The notes beneath the pieces were generated by a model that saw only the letters and a list, made by a program, of their open reading frames with translations, was not told the DNA's origin and did not search any database. Made by a program: the position numbers and the translations under genes. A stretch of DNA of 31,320 nt from a virus: the IMG/VR virus record IMGVR_UViG_3300037247_000150, positions 1-31,320 of that record; one strand, written 5' to 3'. Of the stretch, positions 1-6,400 are shown one piece after another. The first letter of the stretch is position 1. Every line of letters begins with the position of its first letter.

Positions 1-67
1 CTAAGGCTCTGTCCCCTTTGTTTGCATCAACTAACTTATACTGTTTACCTACTATAAATTTACTCAT
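1..67 (-). CDS. Partial small FKxGK-type protein (N-terminus only)
   Basis: The first 22 codons of a leftward gene are present; the rest lies beyond the left edge. The ATG at 67 overlaps the stop of the upstream primase gene as ATGA, so translation is probably coupled. The visible peptide (MSKFIVGKQYKLVDANKG) closely matches the start of the gene at 3886-4149 (MSNIFKVGKQYKLLDSNK), so the two are paralogues. Function is unknown; the fold is probably the same small SH3-like barrel suggested for the other FKxG proteins in this operon. Confidence 0.7.
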   Translation of the reverse strand, partial: MSKFIVGKQYKLVDANKGDRAL

Positions 68-894
68 AATTGTATACCTTTAAATGTTTGGTTAAGTTGT
101 TGCACTGTCATGTCCTTGGGATCTGCCCCTAGTAAGGGTATGACATGTACGTTATTAAAAGCTAATGACAAGCCACGCTTCAGCTTGATAGCCTTGACCA
201 CTGCATCTGCATCAAGCAGAATGATTAGCTCCTCCACTCCTAGTGAAAGCATAGTATTTATATGCCTATCGAATATGTTAGTGCCCCCTAGACAGCAGGT
301 TGGTATCCCCATCTGTGAATTGATACGTAGCATGGACGGATAGTCCTCCACTACACACACACGCTTACTCTCTACCACCTGTGCTAGTACATTCATGTTA
401 GGGAATAGTAATCCCCCATCTCCTTGCATTGTTTGCTTCCAGTACACCTTAGCCCCCTTGGTTGGCTTGTTATTATCCAGTGCAGGATAGTGACGGGCTA
501 TGTACCCATGAATGCGACCAAGCACATCATACTGAGGGAAGTATACCCTCCCATCACCTTCACTGTAACGAACGTTAGCTAACCAAGCCCTTCCTATCCT
601 GAAGGTGTAGTAAAGATAATCTCTCTCGTACTTGGTAAGGATGGACAGTGTACCAGTAAACAGCTTAGCCTGTCTAATAACTGGTTGGTCTAAGCCCTTA
701 GCTTCACCCCCCTTGCTAGTTATAACACCCCTACAAGGACAGCTAGCACTGAAGCATATGTACATCACCTCACTAGCAGTGCGAGAGATACTAAATGCTT
801 GTGTACTGCCACACTTAGGACATACACCTCGCATACCACATCCTTCAGGGAGAGACAACACTTGTGTTAGCACTACCTGCTTATAGTTACTCAC
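64..894 (-). CDS. Phage DNA primase (zinc ribbon + TOPRIM)
   Basis: A 276-residue protein expected to make RNA primers for phage DNA replication. An N-terminal zinc ribbon is visible as C25-P-K-C28 paired with C47 and C52/C54. The TOPRIM fold follows: the acidic strand VCVVEDYPS (E183, D184) and the metal-binding IILLDADA (D228, D230), then GADPKDM. It resembles the primase half of T7 gp4, but no RecA-type helicase domain follows, so a helicase would have to be encoded further left. The start is a GTG at 894 overlapping the previous stop by 8 nt, with a weak Shine-Dalgarno, which fits coupled translation. It is the only clear replication gene in the window. Confidence 0.9.
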   Translation of the reverse strand: MSNYKQVVLTQVLSLPEGCGMRGVCPKCGSTQAFSISRTASEVMYICFSASCPCRGVITSKGGEAKGLDQPVIRQAKLFTGTLSILTKYERDYLYYTFRIGRAWLANVRYSEGDGRVYFPQYDVLGRIHGYIARHYPALDNNKPTKGAKVYWKQTMQGDGGLLFPNMNVLAQVVESKRVCVVEDYPSMLRINSQMGIPTCCLGGTNIFDRHINTMLSLGVEELIILLDADAVVKAIKLKRGLSLAFNNVHVIPLLGADPKDMTVQQLNQTFKGIQL

Positions 895-1177
895 CTGTTA
901 CAGGACGTATAAACTTGCCTGCTATATGAGCAGGACACAATGGCGTTGCTCCACCTATCCTATCCTTTATAATTTCACAGCCTTGCCACTCACGCTCACC
1001 CAGTACAGCTTTATCATAAGAGATGTCAAAGGTACATACACTGACCCCTTTAGCTCCCACAAGGGCACCTGCATATTCAAATGAATAACCTACAGCATCC
1101 TTCCATACTAAACCTAGTAACTTAACGCCATGTTCAGCAGCAGGGACATACATTTCATAACGTTTGCCTGCTACCAT
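887..1177 (-). CDS. Hypothetical small early protein, start uncertain
   Basis: The first ATG in frame is at 1177 (MVAGKRYEMYVPAAEHG...), giving 96 residues, but it has no good ribosome binding site. The same frame is open and protein-like back to 1234, adding a stretch that includes FELSLTAPILDADGNQ. A strong AAGGAGG lies just upstream at the end of the preceding gene, yet no ATG, GTG or TTG stands at a usable distance in this frame. Either a rare start is used, or the product is made as a +1 frameshift fusion with the upstream gene. The GKRYE segment is reminiscent of the GKQYK segment in two other genes of this operon. Function unknown. Confidence 0.65.
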   Translation of the reverse strand: MVAGKRYEMYVPAAEHGVKLLGLVWKDAVGYSFEYAGALVGAKGVSVCTFDISYDKAVLGEREWQGCEIIKDRIGGATPLCPAHIAGKFIRPVTGE

Positions 1178-1232
1178 CTGATTGCCATCTGCATCCAGTA
1201 TGGGTGCAGTTAGGCTTAGCTCGAAGTTGTAC

Positions 1233-1523
1233 TTAAGCAGCCTCCTTGTTGGCAGTACGCTTAGCTTTACGCTTAAGTTTTAAGTCACGCTTAACTAACA
1301 ACGCTGCATACTGAGGGCTAACATCTTTAGTCACTGCTCCATACAGGTCTTCAAAGATACGCTTACCTTCAGACAGACTGATGGTCTGCTTGTTACGTGG
1401 ATTGTCACGAGTGGTGTATGTGATAACAGTACCCTCTTTGTTAAGAGATGCAAACTTATCTGTTACACTGTGTAGTTTACGTAACATAACTTCCATAAAG
1501 AAATGGGGTGAAGATTTAAACAT
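1233..1523 (-). CDS. Hypothetical early protein with basic C-terminus
   Basis: A 96-residue protein with ATG at 1523 preceded by AAGGAG at a good distance. The N-terminal half is mixed alpha/beta (TVITYTTRDNP, ISLSEGKRIFEDLYG). The last 20 residues are strongly basic (KRDLKLKRKAKRTANKEAA) and could bind nucleic acid. No family recognised. The end of the gene carries AAG GAG GCT GCT TAA G, which resembles the layout of the prfB +1 frameshift site; the next open frame is reached by a +1 shift there. Confidence 0.75.
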   Translation of the reverse strand: MFKSSPHFFMEVMLRKLHSVTDKFASLNKEGTVITYTTRDNPRNKQTISLSEGKRIFEDLYGAVTKDVSPQYAALLVKRDLKLKRKAKRTANKEAA

Positions 1524-1524
1524 A

Positions 1525-1752
1525 TTATAACTCCTTCGCTAAGGTTAATACTGTACCACTAAGAACAACTACATCACCTACATCATCAATGAATGCTGTA
1601 GCTGCTGCTTCATAAGGCAATCCATCACTACCTGTGGCAGTCACCGTGTATACCTTGCTTGGTGTACAGTCACGCGCGGCTAGCGCTTGTCCTACTTTTA
1701 AGCCTACTTGATTCACTGTAATCTTATCACCAATTTTAAATGTATTACTCAT
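1525..1752 (-). CDS. Small FKxGD-type (SH3-like) protein
   Basis: A 75-residue, beta-rich protein starting MSNTFKIGDKITVNQ. The FKxGD start is shared with at least four other genes of this operon, suggesting a family of small barrel proteins made by duplication. The middle (SKVYTVTATGSDGLPYEA) and end (DDVGDVVVLSGTV) look like successive beta strands. No catalytic motif is seen. The gene ends in the Shine-Dalgarno of the next gene. Function unknown. Confidence 0.75.
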   Translation of the reverse strand: MSNTFKIGDKITVNQVGLKVGQALAARDCTPSKVYTVTATGSDGLPYEAAATAFIDDVGDVVVLSGTVLTLAKEL

Positions 1753-1755
1753 AAT

Positions 1756-1932
1756 CTATCCTATCATTATCATATAACATGTAGTTAATATCAGGGGTAC
1801 TAGTATCACAGTCCACCCTATGCCCATGCTTATGCTTACTATTAAACTTTCAATTGTTACTATCACTGCATGTACTGCTAGTATTACTACTAGTGCTAGA
1901 CATATAGTGAGGTGTACTAATACGCATATTAT
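1756..1932 (-). CDS. Possible small two-span membrane protein, no normal start codon
   Basis: One frame between the genes at 1752 and 1929 encodes a very hydrophobic peptide: a first span including CLALVVILAVHAVIVTI and a second including GWTVILVPLILTTCYMI, then TAG three bases before the next ATG. A strong AGGAGGTG lies in the end of the upstream gene, but only ATA codons (1932 and 1929) stand at a suitable distance. An ATG in another frame (1926) gives only 25 residues. Two explanations fit: a membrane protein begun at ATA, or a decayed gene. The length, hydrophobicity and exact fit of the gap favour a real gene; the start is unproven. Confidence 0.3.
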   Translation of the reverse strand: MICVLVHLTICLALVVILAVHAVIVTIESLIVSISMGIGWTVILVPLILTTCYMIMIG

Positions 1933-2129
1933 ATTATCGTTGTGTCACCTCCTGCTAGTAGCAACTTAAAACATTCAGCTTCATGTAAGTGCAAGCCTCT
2001 ATATTCAGCTATGCATAAGTACGTACCATGAAGGCAATCGCTTACCTCTATAACTGTACCCTTGTCACGCGACACCATACCTGCATTCATGCCACGTATA
2101 CGTATAACTCTATCACCTCTCTTAAACAT
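1929..2129 (-). CDS. Small FKxGD-type (SH3-like) protein
   Basis: 66 residues from the ATG at 2129, preceded by AGGGGGTAAT. This start is preferred over the longer frame because the upstream gene ends just before it. The protein (MFKRGDRVIRIRGMNAGMV...) aligns along its length with the first half of the gene at 3119-3628. Shared features are FKxGD at the start, a GMV turn, a VIEV strand, and LH followed by an acidic/AFKL end. These two are clear paralogues. KOW/SH3-like fold is likely; no function is assigned. Confidence 0.75.
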   Translation of the reverse strand: MFKRGDRVIRIRGMNAGMVSRDKGTVIEVSDCLHGTYLCIAEYRGLHLHEAECFKLLLAGGDTTII

Positions 2130-2130
2130 A

Positions 2131-2370
2131 TTACCCCCTATTATGTCTAAAGCAAAAGACTTCATCACCATTTGGTAACAGTCCATACACTAAATCAGTA
2201 GCCCATCCATTACGATGGCACATAAGCAAGGCTAGTGCATGTGCAGGCTGTTTGGTTGGCAAGTCAAGTGTGTCACGTTGAATGCCTCGCTCCCCTATAC
2301 TTGATGCTCTCATGACAAGCTTATCACCCTGCTTTACTAGCTTGACTACAATAGCCTTGTTACTACTCAT
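2131..2370 (-). CDS. Hypothetical early protein
   Basis: 79 residues, MSSNKAIVVKLVKQGDKLV..., overlapping the end of the upstream gene by 8 nt. It reads as a beta hairpin with GDKLVMR, a polar loop (ERGIQRDTLDLPTKQ), a helix (AHALALLMCHRNG) and two strands (DLVYGLLPNGDEVFCF). The stop is followed at once by the next FKxGD gene. No family recognised. Confidence 0.7.
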   Translation of the reverse strand: MSSNKAIVVKLVKQGDKLVMRASSIGERGIQRDTLDLPTKQPAHALALLMCHRNGWATDLVYGLLPNGDEVFCFRHNRG

Positions 2371-2533
2371 GCTCTTTACCTTTTAAGTACTGCGCTAGCT
2401 TGTCTAGTAGCACCTCCACTTCCCACTGGTACATCATACGCTCACTGTTCTGTATGTCCACCACATCAGGGGGATTAGACCACTTAGCTGCTGTTACCTT
2501 GGCTGCTGCTATTGCCCTACTTACTTTAGTCAT
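2363..2533 (-). CDS. Hypothetical small helical protein
   Basis: 56 residues from the ATG at 2533, which overlaps the upstream stop (TTATGA) and follows GGAGGGG. The product starts MTKVSRAIAAAKVTAAKW and ends with an amphipathic helix (WEVEVLLDKLAQYLKGKEHE). It is probably all alpha. The longer reading from 2557 lies inside the upstream gene and is not needed. Function unknown. Confidence 0.65.
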   Translation of the reverse strand: MTKVSRAIAAAKVTAAKWSNPPDVVDIQNSERMMYQWEVEVLLDKLAQYLKGKEHE

Positions 2534-2736
2534 AACCCCTCCTCCACATAGCCCCATCTATCCTTATCAAAGGTAAACCGCGCACCTTTAACATGTGTTG
2601 TCAAGTAGTGTTCCATTGTCACCTGTTCAGCCCATACGGGAGTAGGTAAGAACTTATTAAGCCTTGACTTGATGTTCTCATACTCATTAGCAATTACTGA
2701 TGGTGCTATCAATATTGTTACGTCACTGAATAACAT
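2530..2736 (-). CDS. Hypothetical early protein
   Basis: 68 residues with ATG at 2736, two bases beyond the stop of the upstream gene, and AGGGGTG as ribosome binding site. It has an N-terminal hydrophobic strand (VTILIAPSV), a helix (EYENIKSRLNKFL) and a C-terminal part rich in aromatics (ARFTFDKDRWGYVEEG). No recognised family. Confidence 0.7.
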   Translation of the reverse strand: MLFSDVTILIAPSVIANEYENIKSRLNKFLPTPVWAEQVTMEHYLTTHVKGARFTFDKDRWGYVEEGL

Positions 2737-2737
2737 G

Positions 2738-2908
2738 TTACACCCCTGAACGTATATAAATTAAGTTATTATGTCTTGCCAGTATAAGCTGACAATTACG
2801 TGTACTCTTAGGGAATGGTAGCTCATTAGTGAAGATAGTTTCAAAGCCCTTGTCTCGCATCATACGCATGAACTCATCGTTTGCTTGTGTGTTAGTTTGT
2901 TTAGTCAT
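2738..2908 (-). CDS. Hypothetical 56-residue early protein
   Basis: This small gene fills the gap between two larger ones: ATG at 2908 overlaps the upstream stop as TAATG, and TAA at 2738-2740 sits one base before the next ATG. The product runs MTKQTNTQANDEFMRMMRDKG and ends RHNNLIYIRSGV. It is a helix followed by strands. The tight junctions at both ends support that it is translated. Function unknown. Confidence 0.65.
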   Translation of the reverse strand: MTKQTNTQANDEFMRMMRDKGFETIFTNELPFPKSTRNCQLILARHNNLIYIRSGV

Positions 2909-3126
2909 TAACCTTGTACTCCTACGGTTACACCCATGTCATTGAGCTGTCGTATGCACTGCGCTGTTAGTGGTTCGCTACTAAGCAGCTGCTTTTTAAT
3001 ACCCTTTAATGTGACAGCTGTAACCTTATAATCTCTACGTGCTACATCAAACAGTGTTGCTAGGCAGTCAGTAGTTTCTAGTGTACCCCAGTCATCATAA
3101 ATATTGTGCTGTAGTTGCTTAGCCAT
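2908..3126 (-). CDS. Hypothetical early protein
   Basis: 72 residues from the ATG at 3126, which overlaps the end of the upstream gene. The much longer reading upstream overlaps that gene entirely and is rejected. The product (MAKQLQHNIYDDWGTLETTD...) contains a central basic segment (VARRDYKVTAVTLKGIKKQ) and a helix (PLTAQCIRQLNDMG). No family recognised; a helical fold is likely. Confidence 0.65.
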   Translation of the reverse strand: MAKQLQHNIYDDWGTLETTDCLATLFDVARRDYKVTAVTLKGIKKQLLSSEPLTAQCIRQLNDMGVTVGVQG

Positions 3127-3628
3127 AGTAGTCCTCGTTGTTAATGAATTCATCAGGTGAGAAGGGCATGCTATATGTCTCTTCAAACCACACACATGTG
3201 GCAGTACATGTCTTAACAGTGCGTGTCTCGCCATTAGGCATAGGTGTACCATCACGGTATACTAGCACATCCCCTGCCTTAAACTTACCAAGGCTACACA
3301 CTGGGGCAGCTGCCTTACGCTCATCATAATCCATGCCATCATCAGCCCCTTCCACAGGGTCATCACTATACTGTCCCTGACATGTAGGATGTATCGCTAC
3401 TGCCACCTTAGTGGCTGACAGTGCCTTAGTCTTACGTAACTGTTGTGTAGTGGGGGTTACTAGCTTAAATGCATCATCAGAGTGAAGGCCATTAGCGTTA
3501 CCCTTATAAGCTTTAAACTTAATACCCATTACATCCACTTCAATGACAACAGCAATGTCACCTGCTACCATGCCTTGATACTTACCACTAATACGTTCTA
3601 CTGTATCACCTACCTTGAATGGGTTCAT
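3119..3628 (-). CDS. Two-domain FKxGD protein (tandem SH3-like)
   Basis: 169 residues from the ATG at 3628 (ATGA overlap with the upstream stop). There are two copies of the small-barrel signature: MNPFKVGDTVERISG at the N-terminus and KFKAGDVLVYRDG from about residue 112. A polar linker joins them (about residues 65-105). The first copy is paralogous to the whole 1929-2129 protein, so this looks like a duplication or fusion of a single-domain gene. No catalytic residues are evident; binding to protein or nucleic acid would fit. The alternative GTG start at 3637 adds only three residues. Confidence 0.75.
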   Translation of the reverse strand: MNPFKVGDTVERISGKYQGMVAGDIAVVIEVDVMGIKFKAYKGNANGLHSDDAFKLVTPTTQQLRKTKALSATKVAVAIHPTCQGQYSDDPVEGADDGMDYDERKAAAPVCSLGKFKAGDVLVYRDGTPMPNGETRTVKTCTATCVWFEETYSMPFSPDEFINNEDYYG

Positions 3629-3822
3629 AATGTACACCCTGCAATAGCCTTAGCAAACTTAGCATCTGTAATGATACGCTCAATAGTCTTAGCCAATACA
3701 TACTCAGACTTATCACCAATGCTAGTATCAACACGCCCATGACTGTTAAGTTGTAGATTAAGCAGCACTATCAGTGCTGCTCCCGTTGTACTGTTAACAT
3801 TGCCCTTACTTGAGTCTTTCAT
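3625..3822 (-). CDS. Hypothetical early protein
   Basis: 65 residues from the ATG at 3822, preceded by AGAGG at about 8 nt. A longer reading from a GTG at 3867 would place the start inside the repeated hairpin at 3855-3873 and has no Shine-Dalgarno, so the shorter form is preferred, though the extra residues (TRLEAQL) look protein-like. The product is mainly helical (TGAALIVLLNLQLN; YVLAKTIERIITDAKFAKAIAG). Function unknown. Confidence 0.6.
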   Translation of the reverse strand: MKDSSKGNVNSTTGAALIVLLNLQLNSHGRVDTSIGDKSEYVLAKTIERIITDAKFAKAIAGCTL

Positions 3823-3854
3823 CAGTTGTGCCTCTAATCTAGTTAATATCAGTA

Positions 3855-3873
3855 AGCCCACTTGCACTAGGCT
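3855..3873 (-). repeat. 19-nt hairpin repeat, copy 1
   Basis: On the minus strand this reads AGCCTAGTGCAAGTGGGCT, identical to positions 6547-6565. The RNA would form a 6-bp stem (AGCCUA with UGGGCU, one G-U pair) and a 7-nt loop. Both copies sit in the wider gaps of the leftward operon. No U-run follows, so it is not an ordinary terminator. It could be a processing or protein-binding site. Confidence 0.6.
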
Positions 3874-3885
3874 TATAGCTATATA

Positions 3886-4149
3886 CTAATGTTCAGTTAC
3901 TTCTTCCCATACACCAGTATCTAAGCTACCCTCAACACCTATTACATGGTCGCCCGTAACAGGGTTAGGATAACGGGAGCTAACACCTGTCGTGTGTGTC
4001 TCGGCATCACCATCGTGTACTGCATGACATGTCCACACCAGTTCTTTTGGACATACAAGATATCCTTGCTTTAGATAATTATGAGTGGTGGTATGCTTAT
4101 TGCTATCTAACAACTTATACTGTTTACCAACTTTAAATATATTACTCAT
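3886..4149 (-). CDS. Small FKxGK-type protein, paralogue of the left-edge gene
   Basis: 87 residues starting MSNIFKVGKQYKLLDSNK, nearly the same as the N-terminus of the partial gene at 1-67. AAGGGG at a good distance supports the ATG at 4149. It contains two cysteines (VCPKELVWTC), too few for a clear zinc site, and several histidines. The middle (RYPNPVTGDHVIGVEG) reads as beta strands. Function unknown. Confidence 0.75.
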   Translation of the reverse strand: MSNIFKVGKQYKLLDSNKHTTTHNYLKQGYLVCPKELVWTCHAVHDGDAETHTTGVSSRYPNPVTGDHVIGVEGSLDTGVWEEVTEH

Positions 4150-4163
4150 GGTATGCCCCTTAC

Positions 4164-4370
4164 TTAGTTAAATTTACGGATGTTGTTACGTTTGGTAGCT
4201 GCTCGCTTAAGCTGAGCTGCACCTGATGGCTTATTGCCCTTACCTAATGCTCTGCCATATGCTTGCGTTTCACTGGCTGATATGGACTGCTTAATATGAT
4301 TAAGCTCTGGCTGTGTGCTTGCTACTGATAGTGCAATGTTTGCTAGTGTACGTGCTATGTTTTTAAACAT
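4164..4370 (-). CDS. Small basic protein
   Basis: 68 residues, net basic, with ATG at 4370 behind AGAGG. The N-terminus is an amphipathic helix (FKNIARTLANIALSVAS). The C-terminus is rich in lysine and arginine (KGNKPSGAAQLKRAATKRNNIRK) and could bind DNA or RNA. No family recognised. Confidence 0.7.
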   Translation of the reverse strand: MFKNIARTLANIALSVASTQPELNHIKQSISASETQAYGRALGKGNKPSGAAQLKRAATKRNNIRKFN

Positions 4371-4383
4371 GTTGTATGCCTCT

Positions 4384-4596
4384 TTAGTTAAGTGAATGTA
4401 GTAACCGTGCCATAGTTACAGCTTGGCTTGCTGTTGTAAATGTTAGTTTAAATCTAGCACCATCAGGACGTACCACCCACCAACTAAGATCATCTATACA
4501 ACCCGTTGCCATAACACGCCACGGATAATAATCCCCTACGCTATGCCCTCTTAAGCCTGCATTATTTGTTAAGTGTCCTGCTGTTAATGCTTTCAT
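4384..4596 (-). CDS. Hypothetical early protein
   Basis: 70 residues from the ATG at 4596. This start is chosen because AGGGG precedes it and because it overlaps the stop of the newly recognised upstream gene as ATGA; the upstream start at 4629 would lie deep inside that gene. The product (MKALTAGHLTNNAGLRG...) has a beta-rich centre (DDLSWWVVRPDGARFKLTF) and a C-terminal helix (ASQAVTMARLLHSL). Function unknown. Confidence 0.7.
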   Translation of the reverse strand: MKALTAGHLTNNAGLRGHSVGDYYPWRVMATGCIDDLSWWVVRPDGARFKLTFTTASQAVTMARLLHSLN

Positions 4597-4772
4597 TTTA
4601 TACCCCTGTCCCATTGTCTCATTGTCCATATGTTAATACGTTGCACCCTTGCGTTGTACTGTGCGTTTGTTATCAGACCGCGCACTAACTTACATGATAA
4701 ACGTCTTAACACTATGCCCCGTTGCTCGTACGCCTTATTGAATAGTGCTCTGTTTACTGGATGCCTCGTCAT
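4593..4772 (-). CDS. Small basic SHOCT-like protein
   Basis: A 59-residue gene that exactly fills the interval between its neighbours: ATG at 4772, stop TGA overlapping the next ATG. The product (MTRHPVNRALFNKAYEQRG...) is very basic. Its second half, LVRGLITNAQYNARVQRI, resembles the SHOCT pattern of a short helix, G-x-I-T, then a second helix. SHOCT segments are short oligomerisation modules found on many unrelated proteins. Identification is from the pattern only. Confidence 0.6.
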   Translation of the reverse strand: MTRHPVNRALFNKAYEQRGIVLRRLSCKLVRGLITNAQYNARVQRINIWTMRQWDRGIK

Positions 4773-4773
4773 T

Positions 4774-4971
4774 TTATATCCGTCCTATTAGTTCAAATCG
4801 TTTGGTACTGAAGTGTCCCTTGACACCCTCTAATACTACAATGTAGTTACCTAACGCATTGCTGACAGTGTACTCTTGATGTGCTGTTATCTTGCTGTTG
4901 TAGCAGTCACTAGGCATTACATTGCCAATGGTACACACCACCTTATCCCCCTTCTTATATGGATTAGGCAT
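4774..4971 (-). CDS. Small xKKGD-type (SH3-like) protein
   Basis: 65 residues, MPNPYKKGDKVVCTIGN..., with AAGGGG upstream of the ATG at 4971. It follows the same plan as the FKxGD genes: start motif, strands (YTVSNALGNYIVVLEG) and the ending HFSTKRFELIGRI, matching the AFKL-type endings of its relatives. Probably another diverged copy of the same small barrel. Function unknown. Confidence 0.75.
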   Translation of the reverse strand: MPNPYKKGDKVVCTIGNVMPSDCYNSKITAHQEYTVSNALGNYIVVLEGVKGHFSTKRFELIGRI

Positions 4972-4981
4972 TACTTACCCC

Positions 4982-5563
4982 TTACCTGTTGACTGTAAAT
5001 TTATATGTTACCCAAGTGATAGCTTGGAGTTGGTATGCCTTGATACCTAAGCTAGCTGCTACCATACGGTATGCTTGTCGTGCCGCAAGGTATTGTACCT
5101 TAGTTACCTTGTCAATGGCTGCACTTGTATCATCATATGCTACCCTTAAGGCATGCCTATCAATGGTTACTTCAGTGCTGTCAAGGTATGCTATGTTGTC
5201 AGCAAAGCTATATGTTTTAAGCCTTGACATAGCTATCATCCACTCACCTGACATAATACGGTGACACTCATCAATGGTACGTGCACTAGCAAAGTAACCA
5301 AAGGCAGGAATGATACCATTAAAATGCTCATTGAATAATGCTACTGCCTCGCGCTTGTTCTGTTCCCACTTCTTTTGAGGTGATAACACACTGATTATCT
5401 GTGCTGCCTGTAGTACACTGACATGATACTCACTGCTAAGCTGCACTGCTAAGCTATGCGCCTCACTATACCATCCAATACCCTCTATAACTTGTTGTTT
5501 AGTGGCAACATGATACCATTTAAGGATACGATTACATTGCTGTCTTACTGTTAACTTATTCAT
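4982..5563 (-). CDS. Conserved phage protein, possible divergent HhH-GPD DNA glycosylase
   Basis: 193 residues, all helical. The pattern IISVLSPQKKWEQNKREA near residues 57-73 and VTIDRHALRVAY near 132-143 are those of a phage protein family of unknown function. The second segment looks like the VDTH segment of endonuclease III/HhH-GPD glycosylases, where the aspartate is catalytic. Here D135 is followed by R-H, and K116 lies 19 residues before it; in E. coli endonuclease III, K120 and D138 are 18 apart. No iron-sulphur cysteine cluster is present. Base excision or modified-base handling is therefore possible but unproven. It is the second largest gene of the leftward operon. Confidence 0.75.
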   Translation of the reverse strand: MNKLTVRQQCNRILKWYHVATKQQVIEGIGWYSEAHSLAVQLSSEYHVSVLQAAQIISVLSPQKKWEQNKREAVALFNEHFNGIIPAFGYFASARTIDECHRIMSGEWMIAMSRLKTYSFADNIAYLDSTEVTIDRHALRVAYDDTSAAIDKVTKVQYLAARQAYRMVAASLGIKAYQLQAITWVTYKFTVNR

Positions 5564-5625
5564 ATGTCACTCACATATTAGTTGATACTAGATAGCATGC
5601 TTGCACCGTGCTATTAACTATTAAC

Positions 5626-5871
5626 TTATAGACCTTGTGCCCGTTCGATAAAGTTTGTCCATGCTGCCTGCTTATCCATGTCATAGCACCCACTAATGAA
5701 CTCGACTTTACTGTTGTTATATACAGCACATCGCCATGTGATGTAAGTATCATCACTAGCACGAGCGCATAAGATAACGTTACCTAGTACAGCTTGTACT
5801 GTACAGCCTAGTTCACATGCTCGTATTTTAACGAGGTTACAATTTGCTAGTATACTATTAACTTTAATCAT
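5626..5871 (-). CDS. Hypothetical early protein
   Basis: 81 residues starting one base inside the previous stop (TAATG), so translation is coupled. The first half contains four cysteines (NCNLVKIRACELGCTVQAV...LCARA) without clear metal-site spacing. The second half reads as a strand pair followed by a helix (ISGCYDMDKQAAWTNFIERAQGL), a layout common in small phage proteins. Function unknown. Confidence 0.7.
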   Translation of the reverse strand: MIKVNSILANCNLVKIRACELGCTVQAVLGNVILCARASDDTYITWRCAVYNNSKVEFISGCYDMDKQAAWTNFIERAQGL

Positions 5872-6284
5872 TACTTAACACTCCAATAGTCACAGCCATT
5901 AAGGATAGTGTAGCTTGTAGCCCCCTTGGGTGCGTTCTGTCTGCACTTAAATCCATGACCTATATGTGTAGTAGTACAGTCACTGTTATGTAGCTGTACA
6001 TCGTGCTTGCGATTGTTACTAACAAGCACACACTCTTGCTTATACACCTCAAGACCTAGCCGCTTAATATCACCCACTGTATGACTACTGTTAGTGTGGA
6101 TAACATACGCTTGCTCAGCATCACTATGATATACGCCTATTGCAGGGATAGCATGCACATGATAATGATGCTCTAATCTATCATGCATACGTGCACTGTT
6201 GATTAAGTTGGTTAGCTCAGTTGCATTACTAAGGTATGCGCTAAGTATCACCGTGTATTTCTTGTCCGTTACTAAGGTGTTCAT
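5871..6284 (-). CDS. Conserved-looking early phage protein
   Basis: 137 residues with ATG at 6284, AGGAAAG upstream and a 4-nt overlap with the preceding membrane protein. Recognisable stretches are GVYHSDAEQAYVIHTNS, followed by a helix (TVGDIKRLGLEVYKQECVLV), resembling short proteins common in the early regions of T7-like and other phages. Several histidines are clustered (EHHYHVHA). No catalytic assignment can be made. Confidence 0.75.
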   Translation of the reverse strand: MNTLVTDKKYTVILSAYLSNATELTNLINSARMHDRLEHHYHVHAIPAIGVYHSDAEQAYVIHTNSSHTVGDIKRLGLEVYKQECVLVSNNRKHDVQLHNSDCTTTHIGHGFKCRQNAPKGATSYTILNGCDYWSVK

Positions 6285-6400
6285 GTTAGCTTTCCTAGTA
6301 GTATAATCAACTCTATTGATACAGCCACAGCACTAACTCCTAGCACCATTAGTATCACACTTATAATAAACAACTTAGCCGTGTCAAGTAAGAGATTCAT
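6281..6400 (-). CDS. 39-residue single-span membrane protein
   Basis: ATG at 6400 overlaps the stop of the upstream gene, and the stop overlaps the next ATG, both as ATGA. After MNLLLDTAK a hydrophobic segment follows (LFIISVILMVLGVSAVAVSI and ELIILLG), ending KLT. It is almost entirely transmembrane. Together with its neighbour of equal length it forms a pair of tiny coupled membrane proteins. Role unknown; inner-membrane interference or superinfection exclusion are possibilities only. Confidence 0.65.
   Translation of the reverse strand: MNLLLDTAKLFIISVILMVLGVSAVAVSIELIILLGKLT

Noticed and set aside
5571-5762. 63-codon leftward frame (GTG start)
   Set aside because: It overlaps the coupled gene 5626-5871 for 137 nt and has no good ribosome binding site; the overlapped gene has TAATG coupling and better protein character. 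Its tail fills a 55-nt gap, so a small overlapping gene is not fully excluded.
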